NCBI GenBank assembly: GCA_011109175.1
Contig: RDEW01000004.1
Coordinates: 644,030 to 708,029, forward strand
Source of the DNA: Dicyema japonicum
Lineage: Eukaryota; Dicyemida; Rhombozoa; Dicyemidae
Length of the DNA: 64,000 bases
Direction of reading: 5' to 3'
The notes under the pieces are model-generated. The model saw nothing but the letters and a program-made list of their open reading frames with translations, was not told the DNA's origin and did not search any database. Of the stretch, positions 1 to 12,059 are shown piece by piece. The position numbers and the translations under genes were made by a program. The first letter of the stretch is position 1. Each line of letters opens with the position of its first letter.

Positions 1-60
1 TAATTGGAGGTGAGTCTAAAAATCAGCATGATATTAACTAATTTTGGGGGAAGGCCATCA

Positions 61-280
61 AGTGATCTCAGTCTCTCTTAGTATCCACTTTTCAATGTGT
101 TTCTCTCGGTGCCCTGTAAGCCAGTTTTATGGGCGATTTTTATCGTTGGAAGAATGTGCCACACGACTTCCTCACGAGGTCCTCAAAAGGGGTTGCCTTT
201 GTAATAACCCCTGAAAGTCGATGGATGGTCTTGATAACTGGACCTATTCTGAAAGTTTGAACAACGACAAAAAGAACTAA
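61..280 (-). mobile_element. Jockey/CR1-like LINE fragment, C-terminal RT part
   Basis: Read on the minus strand, one frame gives a peptide of the type VIKTIHRLSG..TKATPFEDLVRKS, which matches the better preserved LINE relic near 3.9-4.1 kb (TKTIYRVTGLPIRTSPFEVLMRRS). It is the segment just downstream of the reverse transcriptase domain. Stops and frameshifts show it is dead. The assignment rests on this internal comparison; a boundary cannot be fixed because the copy is close to the window edge. Confidence 0.4.
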
Positions 281-815
281 CGCATTCCAAAAGAAATCCT
301 CTGCCCACCACATGAAGTCGACAGCTGTGCTTCAATCAGACACTAATAGACAATTCTGCATTAAGGAGAAACAAGGGAATTGGATTACTAGTTGTCTAAT
401 TTTCTAAATAATAAAGCACTACGTCGGATTGAAAGTTATTTATTTTAAAACCCAAAGACCACCAAGAAAATATTAACTCGCTAATTTAAGTGATTTCATC
501 CTCAACATCTCTCTAATTCTCTTCGAATGCTATCGGGGTGCACTTTTTTAAGCCGATCTGAATTCCTCTGCATGGGCCGCTCTCTGAATGGGTTTCCTAG
601 CTCCTTACACATACGTAGGAAGCCCTGGCCATTTCTAACCGTCGCCGCATCTGAAAGGAGACAAAGAATGGACATTGTGTTTGATTTCATATGCCGTATG
701 ATCTTCCGTCTGAAAGTTACCTCCTCATTTGATATTCAAATTATTTTAATAAGAATTAAAATTTTATTAAAGTTGAAAATAATTAATTTAAATTTAGTTT
801 GTTGTGGTTCAACAT

Positions 816-1454
816 ATGGCAAGGAGTAATAAACGTGACTCAAGTCAGTCCAGGCGAAGTTCATCAAATGATTCTTCCATCAGCTCATCTTCTATGTCAT
901 CCAGCAGAAGTAGTTCTCCAGCCGCCAAAGCAGCAATTAACGCAGCAAGGGATACTAATGATAAACATGAAAAAAAACCCCGAAACGATAAACGAAGATC
1001 CCCTTCTCCCAGAAGATCTCCCTCACCTCGAAAAAGGGAACGAAGTTTGTCTCCACCAATGAGGCCTCTCCGTGTATATGTCACTGGCTTAACTCAAAAC
1101 GTCAACAAGGGCCACGTGAGTGAAATTTTTGGCACTGCCGGACATATAGTGAACGTTTCAGTCCCAGTAGATCCGAATCACCCTGAATTTGCACGTGGCT
1201 ATGCTTATATTACATTTGAGACGCCCGAGGGAGCTGAAAAGGCAGTCAAGTTGATGAATAATGGACAAATTGATGGACAGCTTATTTCAGCTTCTTTAAT
1301 GCAGATTAACAGACCTGTGAATTCAAGACGGTCCCCAGTTTATCGGAGAAGAGGATATTCTCCACCCAGAAGATATCGGTCTCCCCCAAGACGTCGATAT
1401 TCTCCAAGAAGGCCTCATAGAGTTAGAGGGAGAGTTAATCGTTCCTCATCGTGA
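816..1454 (+). CDS. RNPS1: RNPS1-like RNA-binding protein with serine-rich domain
   Basis: A 212-residue protein in one exon. Residues 1-83 are rich in Ser, Arg and SP/RS dipeptides. Residues 85-165 form one RRM with RNP2-like VYVTGL and RNP1-like RGYAYITF. Residues 170-212 are an Arg/Ser/Pro/Tyr tail. This order, and the run GGQIDGQ-like NNGQIDGQ after the RRM helix, match animal RNPS1, a peripheral exon-junction-complex factor acting in splicing, mRNA export and nonsense-mediated decay. The animal protein is longer, mostly in its N-terminal SR region. The start is the ATG at 816; the frame opens upstream at 804 but without an ATG. The 120 bp upstream is AT-rich and could hold the promoter. 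Two CACGTG palindromes lie in the RRM coding region. Identification is firm by domain order and motif; splicing role is by homology. Confidence 0.92.
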   Translation: MARSNKRDSSQSRRSSSNDSSISSSSMSSSRSSSPAAKAAINAARDTNDKHEKKPRNDKRRSPSPRRSPSPRKRERSLSPPMRPLRVYVTGLTQNVNKGHVSEIFGTAGHIVNVSVPVDPNHPEFARGYAYITFETPEGAEKAVKLMNNGQIDGQLISASLMQINRPVNSRRSPVYRRRGYSPPRRYRSPPRRRYSPRRPHRVRGRVNRSSS

Positions 1455-3830
1455 TTTATTACTTGTCTTCTTTCCTTAGTGTGTTTGTGTTCTTACTACT
1501 AATTTTGCTTACTTGGTAGAAGGATTGTGTTATGCTCAAAGAGGGGTCACTTGATCCACTTACTTGACTGACCGGCATCCAAATGGGTTCACACAATTGC
1601 CTATATGGATGGATCCCTTAGGAGTTTTCCTTCAAACAGAAGTTCTTCAAGAGGCATGAACTCAAATTAGGTTTGTTGGTGAATGCTTGAATGGTAGGTA
1701 ACTTGTGCAGAGATGAAAGTTTTCATCATTCTGCGAGATTCCACGACCCAACAGGAATAATATTTATTCAGCCAACGTGAAGCTGTACAATTTATTTCTT
1801 CACTGTTTTGAATAACCCAGGATATACAAGATTTCCATGGTTGCATCCTTTTCAAGTATCACTTCCATCCATATTAGCCGTTGATGGAGTAGGGAGAAGG
1901 ATCCTTTTGGATGCCACCAAGGCACTGGACGTCTTCTGAGTTTGATGGATCTCATAAAGGCAAGTAGAAGGTAATCCTTCGCTGAACCCTACCATTGATG
2001 CATAGATGCTTATTCATTAAAAACCCTTCTGAAGTCTCGTACGCCAAATATGGGGGAGAGGTTATACTCACTTTGAGGGGATATACTGTACTATAGTAAT
2101 GCCTTAGTCACCACCTTAACTATTTACCAAGTAACAACTAAAATAATGGATTTATGTTTCACGTGAGAGATCTCATTCTACGGATTAGAGAGGAATCCCA
2201 TCGGTAATCCTGACCGTACTAGCTTTAGAAGACCTGTCCTCAAAAGACCTGCAGCTAGAACTGGACGCTTCCAAAAGTCTTTAATAGTCAACGGAAGGAC
2301 TGGTAAGGAGAAAGTTTCGCATAAAATCATCGAAAGGTAATCCGGAGAAAGCAGTCAGGAGCTCGATTCGTCATGAGAAGTGCCCCGAAGAGAGTTGAGA
2401 TAGGAGCTAATGACTTTCTGTTGAACGTGCAATCCGAGACATCCACAATCGGGGGAGGGCTATCTAGCAGCTCGTTCCAATTCAGCCTTCGGATAGCCTT
2501 TGTTGATTTGTCGTGTATCGCTTTTGTCTTTGAGTTTCCGTGAGATGATTGGGGATCCTCGCCAGTCTACGATACAAATAGTGGGAACGATTTTTCTTAT
2601 ATTTTTGAGTCAGAGTAGCAAGGGTGACCTGGATCCGTGGTTTTATTTAAAAATTGTTCCTTGTGGATAGATGGTCTTCCATTGGGTGAATGGTGGGTTC
2701 CCAGTGGAGTTAGTGTGCATGTTGCAGCCGATGATTGTTCATCGAGCTCCACTTTGAGCCATTTAGAGTTTTGGAGGTAGCAATGGAAGTCGCTCAGAAA
2801 GTTCAAGGTGGTCCTGATTAATAATTGAAGACTTCTTTGGCTGAAGAGGGTTCAAATTCCCTTTTGCTTTTGAGACCACGTGATTCACATGGGAGTAAAA
2901 TTTCAGGCATTGGTCGTAAATGGCAACCTGATTTGCGGACTTTTCACAAGATTTAGGGTACATAGAGAAGCTGGAAGGAGTTCTCATAAGAGTTTAACCT
3001 CCGGTTTAAAATTCAGTTGACACCGGTCGGAGGTGAAATCGTGAAAGGGGAGATGGTTAGCTAATAACTATGACTCAAGGAAATCCAAGCGTTTAGAGTC
3101 GAATTAATACATAAGAGAAGATCCTATTCCGATTGGCCAAATAATCTGCATAGGAGAGAACAAGGGTATCTTCCGTTTCGAGTATGTTGCTCAAATGAAA
3201 ATTGAATAGATCAAACGATAGGGGTCTGTGACACTCAGTTCGTAGGGTTATGGGCAGGTTGTCTTCAGAGATCCATAAGCTAGTGATGGATGCTTACACA
3301 AGTCTTCGATGTTCACCTGAGGTCCTCTTAGTATCATTGATAATTGGTCAAGTGATAGAAGCCAAGAGCTCGACTTGTCTCTAAGGAGTAAGTGCCCAGA
3401 ACGTAATTGTGTCAGGGTCCTCCTTGTTTCTTTGTCGAGGATAGTCTCCAGTCATCCAGCAGAGCGTTCCAGATCAGTCTTGGATGGCCCTGGTAGAGGT
3501 GTGGTCATGTATTGTCTTGACTTGATTTTATTGGAAGGGTTGAGGGATTTTAACCAACTCATGCGACAGATGGTCGAAATTACCCTTCTGCAGTTCTTCG
3601 TGTGAGTCAGGAGGTAGCAAGGTGGTATGCTTCTGTGGTTTCTTTTAAGGATTAATAGTTCCTCATAAAGGTGATGCTCCATTGGGAGAATAATGGAGTT
3701 GGATCCTGTAATTGTTCGAAGATCTCCAATTTGAAGTTTTTGGATGTTGCAGGCTAAGAGATGAAGCCCTGGAGGATCCGGTAGTTAATGTGGTCCTGAT
3801 GTTATTATTATCAATAAGCCAAAAATCACC
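1455..3830. other. Intergenic, decayed repeats, no supportable gene
   Basis: No continuous protein with recognisable homology was found. About 1,870-1,980 resembles 28,435-28,545 (shared segment around GGATCC-TTTTGGATGCC, then ...GGACGTCTT... and ...TGGATCTCAT), so this is a dispersed repeat. Minus-strand peptides at 2.6-3.0 kb and 3.4-3.7 kb look like poorly preserved relatives of one another but were not assigned. CACGTG occurs near 2,159 and 2,874. Confidence 0.5.
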
Positions 3831-3849
3831 AAGTTAACACTAATCGCAT

Positions 3850-4900
3850 GAAAAGATCATCAGGTGGTCCTGGCTCTCTCTGTAACGATGGACTCTCGGG
3901 AACCGACACTCTTTCAATAACACCGTTCTTCTCACGGTTTTCCATTTTGGGGTAATATGCTGCCCGACCTCCTCATAAGGACCTCAAATGGGGATGTCCT
4001 TATTGGTAGTCCTGTAACTCGATAGATTGTTTTGGTCTTACAAAATTTACCAGAGTTGATCTTTTCCATGTTTGTTCTGGCAAGTTTTGTCCCCCAAGCT
4101 GCACATCCATAACTTATAGTTGACTCGATGACTTGAGTGTTCAACGTGGATAGTGACCGGTTTCAGGATCCTTTAAATGTTGAGACGAGCACCTAAGTTA
4201 AGCTTTCGTGCCGAAGCATGATTACGTTTGACACATGTTGTCTGAAGGTCATGAGGGTGTCGAATGTTAATCCCTGAATCTTGTTCTTTGTGTGGGATTA
4301 GTTCACCATTCAAAGATAGTTCGGCGGAATAACTTGATAGTCTTCTATTCGACGCAAAAGAGAAGTCGAGGACTTTTCCGTTGACATTGAATTTCTATTC
4401 ATGAAGTCTGTCCAGAGTAGTTTGCATTGTGTTCGTAGCTGTCGTAACACGTGTATCCTCGCAAGCATAAATTATGCAAGAATAAGTTTAAAAAAAGACG
4501 GTGCCCTGTGGCACCCCGTTCGAAAGAAAGGAATTTTTACGACTTTCCTTTTCGGCCAGTGAAAAACTTCCGAGACATCTTTTGAAAATCCGAGCAGTAG
4601 ATCTCCTCGTTAAGATTTTTTGGGTACCGAGTCGAATTCCCTGCGGATGTCAACCGAGCACAATAAAGTTTTGAAGTGCCTATGCTTTGACTCATGTCCC
4701 CCCATAATAAAGTTTGTGAGGGTTTGAAGTGCGTATTTTATCTGGTCCGCTTGAGTAGGTTAGCTTTTGGGATTTAATGGCATTTTCGACTTACACTCGT
4801 GAGAATGATATGTTACCATGACGACATTTTTGTTTTATAAAAGACAAGGGAGGACCCTCGTACCTTTTTATGAGGTAAGTAGCTGTTCTAAGCGTAGATC
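3850..4900 (-). mobile_element. Jockey/CR1-like LINE fragment, RT C-terminus
   Basis: The minus strand carries VIESTISYGCAAWGTKLA, the thumb-side motif found after the palm of Jockey/CR1-like reverse transcriptases, followed by a TIYRVTGLPIRTSPFEVLMRR segment shared with the copy at the left edge. Upstream, broken frames include pieces such as NGELIPHKEQ. There are many stops and shifts, so this is an inactive 3' portion. The same clade occurs at 33.8 kb and 50.3 kb. Confidence 0.6.
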
Positions 4901-7460
4901 TATCGAGTTCCTTTTGCTGTGATCAGGAATGTTTCTCTTCTCAGGGTTTTTGATATTTGAGAGAGTGTTCCACAAATTGACGGGGACCTCTGCTTGTTAA
5001 ACGTGGAAGTGAATTTCCTCCAATCTTCGACTTCCTTTTTATTTCGATATCCAGCACTCGGAACGTATTGGATCGCAACCTCAAAGTTTATGTCCACATA
5101 AAACGCAAATTTTTTCCGATTCGACCAAGTAGTGTGCGGAGTTTATAATAATTTATAATAAATTATATTTTTAATAATAAAAAATATAATAAAAATAAAT
5201 TAATTATTCATATTAAATTAGGGCAACCAATATGATTATTTTCAATAATGATCTTCAATCGGGCAGGAAAACCTCGTCTTAGCAAATTCTACAAAAATTA
5301 CGTATTTCTTTAAACTTGAATCAAAGACTGAGAAAGAAAAGCAGCAAATCATGCATGAAGCGCACTTATTAATATCTTCCAGATCTGAAACCGACAGTTC
5401 ATTCGTGGAGGTGACAAAGTAGGTGGAAGTACAAATTGTAGGGAATCTGATTCTGTAATGGTTTACAGGACTTATGTTACCCTCCACTTTGTCGTCTACG
5501 TTGACTGTATGGAAAACTATTTGTCAATCCTTCACTTTATCCAGGTCAGTTCAAATTATAAAGCGAGGTTTTCGTGGAGACGTTGGACCGTATTTTCGTT
5601 AAAGTCTGCGAATTGGACTTAATTTACCACGTGGACAAGGTATCGTTGATTTGTGCCACTTCAAGGTCCATCAAATCCTCAATGAGTTTGTCATGGGAGG
5701 ACTTATTTTGGACATTTCCAAGACTAGTGTGGTCAATAGAATGATTCAAATCTATAAGGTGGAGATTGGTGAGGTTTGCCTAATCTCCCCCATTTTAGGG
5801 AGGCATCATTGAGAAAGTCAGAAGTAACATTTTAGAAAAAGTCTTACCTAATATTCGTTAATTGGCCTCATTTTGCTATAAGGAATTTTTATTATCACTG
5901 TTCCCAGGGTTAGAAAGGATCAATTATTTGGGGGTCGAGTTTCGGTGGGGGTGATCACTCAGTAAATGTACTTGAATTTACATCAATGTTAGTATAACGG
6001 TAATACTGATTGGCTAGTGGTTAATTGGTCGGGGGTGAGATGGTCAAGTGCTTCTATTTCACTAAATGTCGATTAGCTCTATGGCGGATGAATTCTCTCG
6101 TATTTTTTTATTGAGCCTTGGTTGCTTTTTAAGAAATGGAAGATTTTTGTAGCCGTAAGATAGAATCTTCGGTCCAAGGAAATTAAGCACCCGGATACTC
6201 GGCGTCAACTACTCCTCCTGTTTTGCTTACTTCCGCCTAGTCTTAGTTTTCCGTATTGCCTCCAACGTGTAATCTGTATCTCATAAAAATGCTGGAAGGT
6301 TCCATGAACGCTGGACTACTGAATCACAATCTTTGGGCACTCTCACGGAAAATCTGTGTTGGACTCACATTTATCTTTCTCTCAAGAATCGTCTGCAGCT
6401 CCGTCAGCAGCACAAGGAGAGTCAAGTTTTGGAGAGCAATTTTGTTTCGTACTTAGACTAAGAAATCAGCATAAGAAACGCTGCAATTAGATTCCCCCGG
6501 GTTCTCCCAGTATCCCCATCATCTTACTTTGGTATCTTTCTTTAAATCCCAAAGGTTCTTATGTGACGAGTTACATGGCAGTCTTCCAAAATAGGCTCTT
6601 AATGGGATCTGAACGATCAATTGATGACTCGTTATCATGTGGGTATTACCCTCATATGATCCCCTCAAGACAGTTAAGGCTAAGAAGTGTCACAAGTTTG
6701 CTTTTCTTGCATGAGATCTCCCACTCCTTAAGTTGTCTCAACGTGGTTCAATGTTGTACATGATGAAGTAGATTCTAGGACTATATGAATCCCCCAAACC
6801 TCACATGACCCTCTGTGTATTGCTGAATCAGTCAAATATCTTGAAAATCGAATTCAAGAGGATCTCATGCGGAAGGTGGTATCTTATTTTGGATCTCTTC
6901 ATTGCTTATTTTTTACTCAAAAATATATGAAGTCTGTCTGCCCAGGACACATAATTTTGAATTATGCAGATGGACTATTTCCTCAAAGGAATTGTCGAAA
7001 GGCCGTATAAACTGAAAAATCTCCTTTTAATGCAGTTATGTAGAGGAGCTAGACAAATTGGAATCACTGAAGGAAGAAGTCGTCGAATACGATGTACTTT
7101 CTGGAAAGCTTATTTATGAGGTTTCACTGAAAGTTACCCTGATGTATCGACATTGAACATTGTGATCCTTAAATGCTACAAAAATATATGGAGGCGTAAT
7201 TGATGATAGGGAGATAAATCTAGCCTGTGATGCCTAAGGAGACACTAGAGTACATGCTTGTCGAACACACGCATGGAGAAAAAACTTGGAGGAAAATTCG
7301 TTTCTGTATTCAATTGGCGTGACACACCCCTTTGAAGCATAACGTCGTCCCGAAAACCGACGCATTCCATATAGGATGTGCAGATACGCCAATCTTAATT
7401 AAACTAATTTTAAAATATTTTTTTAATTAATTTAATTTAAAAATATTATTATTGTTAACC
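4901..7460. other. Gene-poor interval
   Basis: Two AT-rich blocks (about 5,140-5,240 and 7,395-7,450) flank sequence with only short unrelated open frames. The second block immediately precedes the prefoldin gene and probably includes its promoter. One CACGTG is near 5,624. I found no homologous peptide, tRNA or clear repeat here. Confidence 0.4.
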
Positions 7461-7805
7461 ATGTCGGAACCAGTTGATCTTGAATTAAAAAATGCGTTTT
7501 CTGAACTAAAGCAGAAAATGATATATACTAAACAACAACTCCAACTAGCTGAAGCCCAAATAGATTCAATGCGTAAACAGGGCTACCACGTGAACTTAGT
7601 AAGGAATCAAATACAGAATTTACAGCCAAATACAACAATCTATGAAGCTATGGGCAGAGCGTATGTCTGCTTAATTCATTATAGATTTATTCATACGTCC
7701 GTCAAAAACTTCATTAACTCCCTGGACGACAAAGAAGAGCTTCTACAAGCGAAGATAGGAAAATTCAGGGTAATCTGTGAATTTATTCAAGAATATGGAA
7801 AATAA
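7461..7805 (+). CDS. PFDN1: Prefoldin subunit 1
   Basis: A 114-residue single-exon protein, close to the ~122 residues typical of the family. The N-terminus EPVDLELKNAFSEL matches the PVDLELKKAFTEL signature of animal PFDN1. Then follow a predicted coiled-coil helix (residues ~10-45), a short beta-hairpin region with TTIYEAMGRAYV (family: NMYEGVGRMFI), and a second helix to the C-terminus. This is the beta-class subunit of the hexameric prefoldin co-chaperone, which hands unfolded actin and tubulin to the CCT chaperonin in the cytosol. The ATG at 7461 follows an AT-rich leader. A CACGTG lies in the coding sequence at 7587. An 18-nt GT...AG stretch inside the gene is in frame and probably coding, since its translation fits the family alignment. 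Confidence 0.88.
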   Translation: MSEPVDLELKNAFSELKQKMIYTKQQLQLAEAQIDSMRKQGYHVNLVRNQIQNLQPNTTIYEAMGRAYVCLIHYRFIHTSVKNFINSLDDKEELLQAKIGKFRVICEFIQEYGK

Positions 7806-8457
7806 TTTGAAATGTTCATATAACAGCAATGAACAGAGTTTGAGGGAGTTGGTTGCTTCGAAAAGACGGGATCAAAATTAACCGTTACTTTGGCTTTTAT
7901 TGATATGTTTAATCTTACTATAGGCGCTTTCAAGAGACCCATAATTCTGTAGCCAGACGTAATTTCTTAGGAAAACTGGAACAGTCACTCTTGGCCTCTC
8001 TATAGTGAAGTAGAGGTGGTGAAGTGGCAGGTCGGGAGTCTGAGGATTTTTATAAGAGGCATTATTCAGTAACGTATTTTTTTCAAAACATAATGTCCTT
8101 TCCAAGTATCCGGAATTGTGGAGACTCACTAATTAGAGTGGGAAGGGGATCTTAATAAGTCTAGGCCGTTTGGGGAATTCTGTTTGTTTTAGTGTTTTCT
8201 GGTGATTCCTAGAACAACTGGGAAATTACTCTTGCCTTCACGAAAGCGACCCTCCCGGCGACATAATAACTTTCCATAGGTCCATCCGCAGATTCCGTTA
8301 CTAGGATATATCAGAACAGTCTCTATCAAGATTTCGTTACTAATGTTCCCCAGAGACAGAAGAGAGACACGTGGTAAAGTAGTCAGTGCTCGATAATAAG
8401 TTGGTCTTTATAAAAGAAATGGAAGGAATAAATCAAAAACAGTAAATGAAGCAGTTA
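7806..8457. other. Intergenic between PFDN1 and Sp-like gene
   Basis: The 3' ends of the two convergent genes face each other across about 650 bp. Short open frames on either strand show no family resemblance. A CACGTG is near 8,366. The expected third zinc finger of the Sp-like gene was sought here in all three minus-strand frames and not found. Confidence 0.5.
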
Positions 8458-8809
8458 TTATTCTCCACGTGTAGTATGGACACTATTAATGTGACTTTTG
8501 AGCAACTCAAAATTCTGAAATCTAAGTCCACATGCCTTATATGTGCAGATATAACACCTGTCTTCGGTATGCCACCTGAGATGTGCTTTGAGATGTCCAG
8601 GCTTTACGTATATTTTGTCGCATCCCCTGAAATGACAATTGTGCTGGTTATTCAAGTAATCGTCGACTCCACTCTGTCTCAGGTATTGGCAGTTGGGGCA
8701 GAGGCATTTAATCTTCCGTTTTTTGTCTTGTCTGTCATTTTCTAAAGTAAAAATTGACTAAACTCTGTCTGGTGTGATTCATGTCTTTGTCGTAGTTCAC
8801 TTGTTCCAT
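8458..8809 (-). CDS. Minimal Sp-family zinc-finger factor (Btd box, two fingers)
   Basis: Two exons separated by a 22-nt GT...AG intron (8742-8763) encode about 109 residues. In order: a short basic N-terminus, the Sp-family buttonhead box CLCPNC, finger 1 (CHFRGCDKIY...HLKAHLRWH, C-X4-C-X12-H-X3-H) and finger 2 (CTYKACGLRF...LLKSHINSVH, C-X4-C-X12-H-X4-H). Finger 1 keeps Lys, His and Ala at the base-contact positions of Sp1 finger 1. In finger 2 the usual Arg, Glu and Arg contacts appear as Asn, Leu and Ser. The linker reads TEDRCYI instead of TGERPF. Sp proteins have three fingers; here a stop follows finger 2. It is presumably a nuclear DNA-binding protein, but the activation domains of normal Sp factors are absent. 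The start at 8809 is the first ATG of the upstream exon; extra 5' exons cannot be excluded. Confidence 0.75.
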
Positions 8810-9939
8810 CAAATGGTGGATTTGTCGTGTGAATATGTAAATGTACACCTAATTGGCTAAATCAATTAATTTGGGGACATTATACATCGTACTTTGCAGT
8901 AAAGCGGAAGTGGACAATTATATATTTGAATGAGTCAATTAATATTCACAAAATAAGCTATAATTATATAAAATACATAACAGTTGGAATTTACATTAAT
9001 CCGGTACCCACGTGGTCGAAGGATTCTTTTCAGATCTTGGCGGATATGGATGGGCGTGTTGGTTGAAAATGATGGGTCCAACTCCGAGGGAACTGGATAA
9101 AACCTGTTTTAGGCATATCCGGAGGTTATTAAAAACCAGGTAGCATGAGTTTTTGGTCGTGGTGACGTCCCCCACTTGTCATCTCTGAGACTCACTTGGA
9201 AAATAAGAACTTTCCTCTTATGGCATTCAATTTCAGGGGTTATGCTCAACTGTCAGATAGTCTCAGCTATCCCATGACGGGGTTAATTAATTAATAAATT
9301 CTGTTTTTGGTTCTTCAATTATGTCTATAAATAAGAAAATGAGTAAAAAGCAGATAGAAAACGTCTTTTTCAACCTCAATGGATTGAGACTTTTGCCATC
9401 ATATCAGATCACCTTCCGAGATGTCTCTTTTGCCACGAAACATTCAACCAAAATAAAAAGTCAAGTGAAGGTAATGCAGGGTCAATTATCTCTTTAATTA
9501 GACTAAATAGAATTTTTTATGTATTACTATTTTAAAAAGTGGCTCTTCAATTTTTTTTATTTGCAAAAAAAACCCAAAAATTAGCTCTTTGGTTTAAAAG
9601 GTTTCCGACCCCTGACCTAGGAAATACAGGCCATCGGTTATTACCCCCAACAGACAAAAACGAACACCTCGGAGTTATGACAAACAGAGTCAAGTCCCAT
9701 GTCTTTGACTTGGCCGCTCACAAGGGAAAATACCCAAAACACTAACAAAAAAGAAGAAAGGGGAAAACATTTGAAGAGCACCAAAGATGTTACGGAAACT
9801 GTATAAACCCACTTTGAGGCGCTATTCCGAAGATTTTTGAATTTACGGAGAACCTGAGCTCTCTATTATGGTCCAGGAAATACAAGAAGCCACAAAAAAA
9901 ACTAAATAACAACAGAAGCCTGAGAAAGACGGAAAAATA
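8810..9939. other. Gene-poor, with possible tRNA-like SINE relic
   Basis: About 9,065-9,140 resembles 34,785-34,860 (ACTGGATA-AA-CTGTTT-AGG-ATATCC...TTATTAAAAA), so a dispersed short repeat is present in both places. An open frame starting at 9,539 shows no homology I recognise. CACGTG occurs at about 9,008. Confidence 0.35.
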
Positions 9940-10800
9940 AGGAATTGTCAAAATATGCCTCTTCCTTAGTGGCGGAAATCATTAAAACGTGTTGAATAGA
10001 ATGTTGGAGACGTCTATGCGTGGGGGATAATTAATCTGCGCAGAAACCAGGCACTTCATGCGGAATATCTACGGTAATACTTTGAGCTCATTAAGAAAAT
10101 ATTATCAATTTTTATCACAAAAATCAGGTTAGCTGAAGAAATTGGCTATCTGAGTCAATCTGGTCTCAGAATGGGAGATCGACCTGGGGTCATCGTCGAA
10201 TTTTAGATCAAGGCTTGGACAACTAGGTACAACTGAACTGATATATGCCCACCATTTGATAAATGGCAACTTTTACTGAATATGGAGAAGACAGACCTTG
10301 TAACAGTGAAAAGAGACTCAACAAAATGATAAAAGCTGACGGAAGTCAAAAAGTTAGATCACTAAAATGAAAATCCAGGAACGATGGGAGAAACTACAAT
10401 CAACATGGTTCACCACTTATCAACACAACTAGACCTCTAAAGTGATTTGTTATCCCTAAATTGTTGTACAATTGGGGGACGAGTGGAGTACACCACCTAC
10501 GTTTGATGTTAAGATAAGGGAGATCGCCAAAAATAGCCTATATTGAGTACGCATATCCTACCGCTAGAAGATACAATATGGGGGAGAGGAAAGATGGATC
10601 TAACGATGTAGTGGAAGCATGTTTCGAGTCACTCGCGGATAGTGAAGACGACAGAGATACGCACTAACCACGGCGATCAAACAAGATCTAAAAATTCAAA
10701 AATGAAGCAGGGGACTAAATGCTCTGGAAGCATCAAAGATAATTCAGGAAGATAAGCGGAAACTATTTTGGATATTTTCGCTTAAACATCACCACCCCCG
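9940..10800 (+). mobile_element. Decayed RTE-like LINE, RT region
   Basis: Broken plus-strand frames contain KWQLLLNMEKTDLVTVKRD, the counterpart of KWFLKINTDKTEF in the better LINE at 27.5 kb, followed further on by pieces resembling the RT C-terminus. Stops are frequent. It is an old, inactive copy; the ends were not resolvable. Confidence 0.45.
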
Positions 10801-11279
10801 GCAACTACGCGATGAAAATTTACTTCACGCCAACCATTACAGAAAATCTCCGTAATTAAGCGCGCAGCGGAGGATTGATAGGTCGCATTTAGGACAAGGG
10901 GACACAAGAGGAATATTCGATGATCTCCTCGATTTTACATAGCGTTGGGGGTAATATTCATAACTAACCTTAAAATACGCAAATATCTCAAAATATGCTG
11001 ACTTCAAGTGCCGAAACTCTTAATTAAGGAAAATTAATTCGTGGTCACTGATGAGTTCTCAGTCCGGTGAATCTTCAGTCAACTGGTCACTGAAAGTCGA
11101 AAATGTAATCAAGATTGGAAGCTTACAGCGGGAAAATCCTTGTATTCTGATTTTATTAGTGAAAGAGAAAAATAGATCCTCAATGACTATCTTAAGTGCA
11201 ACATCAATCGGGATCTAACAGTTCCCTGGTCAATACGGGCACCGTGCCAAACCGAGACCACTACTGACTCGCGTCAGGA

Positions 11280-11650
11280 TCAGTTACTTTTGATTTAACA
11301 GTGATTTTGGTTTATTAACAACGGTAAAGGGGGAATGCACATGTTCACATTTGTGGGAGAGGGCAAGCAGATTTCTAGAGCTAAGTGTTTCAGTAGATCG
11401 TTCAAGGGAGAGGTCTGATGTGTTATCCGGATATTGCTGATATGATTCCTGACTCAACCCCATAATATTCTCTGTCACATCGGAAACGGAGTATCCAAAG
11501 AAAGTGGGGGTTGGATGCACTTGAGTCTCTTGTAAAAGAACTATATCCACGGAATTGAGAAAACATCGTAGTTCGGTAATTTTTGTCAGAATTTCATTAA
11601 TTTTGATTTGGACTAAAGTAAGGTCTGATCAAGGATTTTGCTCGGCTTGG
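11280..11650 (-). mobile_element. LINE endonuclease fragment
   Basis: The minus strand encodes DIVLLQETQVHPTPTFFGYS, which is the catalytic LQET motif region of the apurinic-type endonuclease that starts ORF2 of Jockey-like LINEs. Upstream codons (ITELRCFLNSVDIV in broken form) fit the same domain. The rest of the domain is lost within about 200 bp, so this is a short relic. Confidence 0.55.
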
Positions 11651-12059
11651 ACTGGTCAAGGAAGGGGAGAAAGAATCGAGTTATTAGGTAGTTCTACCTA
11701 GTAAAAACGAGGTGGTGAAGTGTCTCTATTACACATTTGTCTAAAAAAAGTTTGAGACTTCAAAAAAAACTGACCCTTCTTCGACACTAGAGGAATTAAA
11801 GATGTTCGGACATTAAGATCGATTTTCTGTCTATAGAAAACAAAAATGACAACCAAAGGCCACAGAAACTTTGTTGATGCTGCTTCAATTTGCTATAAAG
11901 ACATTGTCCTTGTTGGCACAGATACTGGAAAGTTGACGACAGACTCGAGCCCACGCAAGTATGCATCGGCCTTATAACTGGTTCTTCGTAGTCGCAACGG
12001 CACGTTCCGAGGCTTGGAAACTGGGACTTTCCAGAAGTCCATTCTTTCGTAATTTTGGA

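Noticed and set aside
527-829. 100-codon plus-strand open frame before RNPS1
   Set aside because: No homology, an opposing open frame on the minus strand, and it runs into the RNPS1 start in another frame.
7599-7616. 18-nt intron in PFDN1 (GTAAGG...ACAG)
   Set aside because: The 18 nt are in frame and their translation fits the prefoldin alignment without a gap; removal would shorten a helix.
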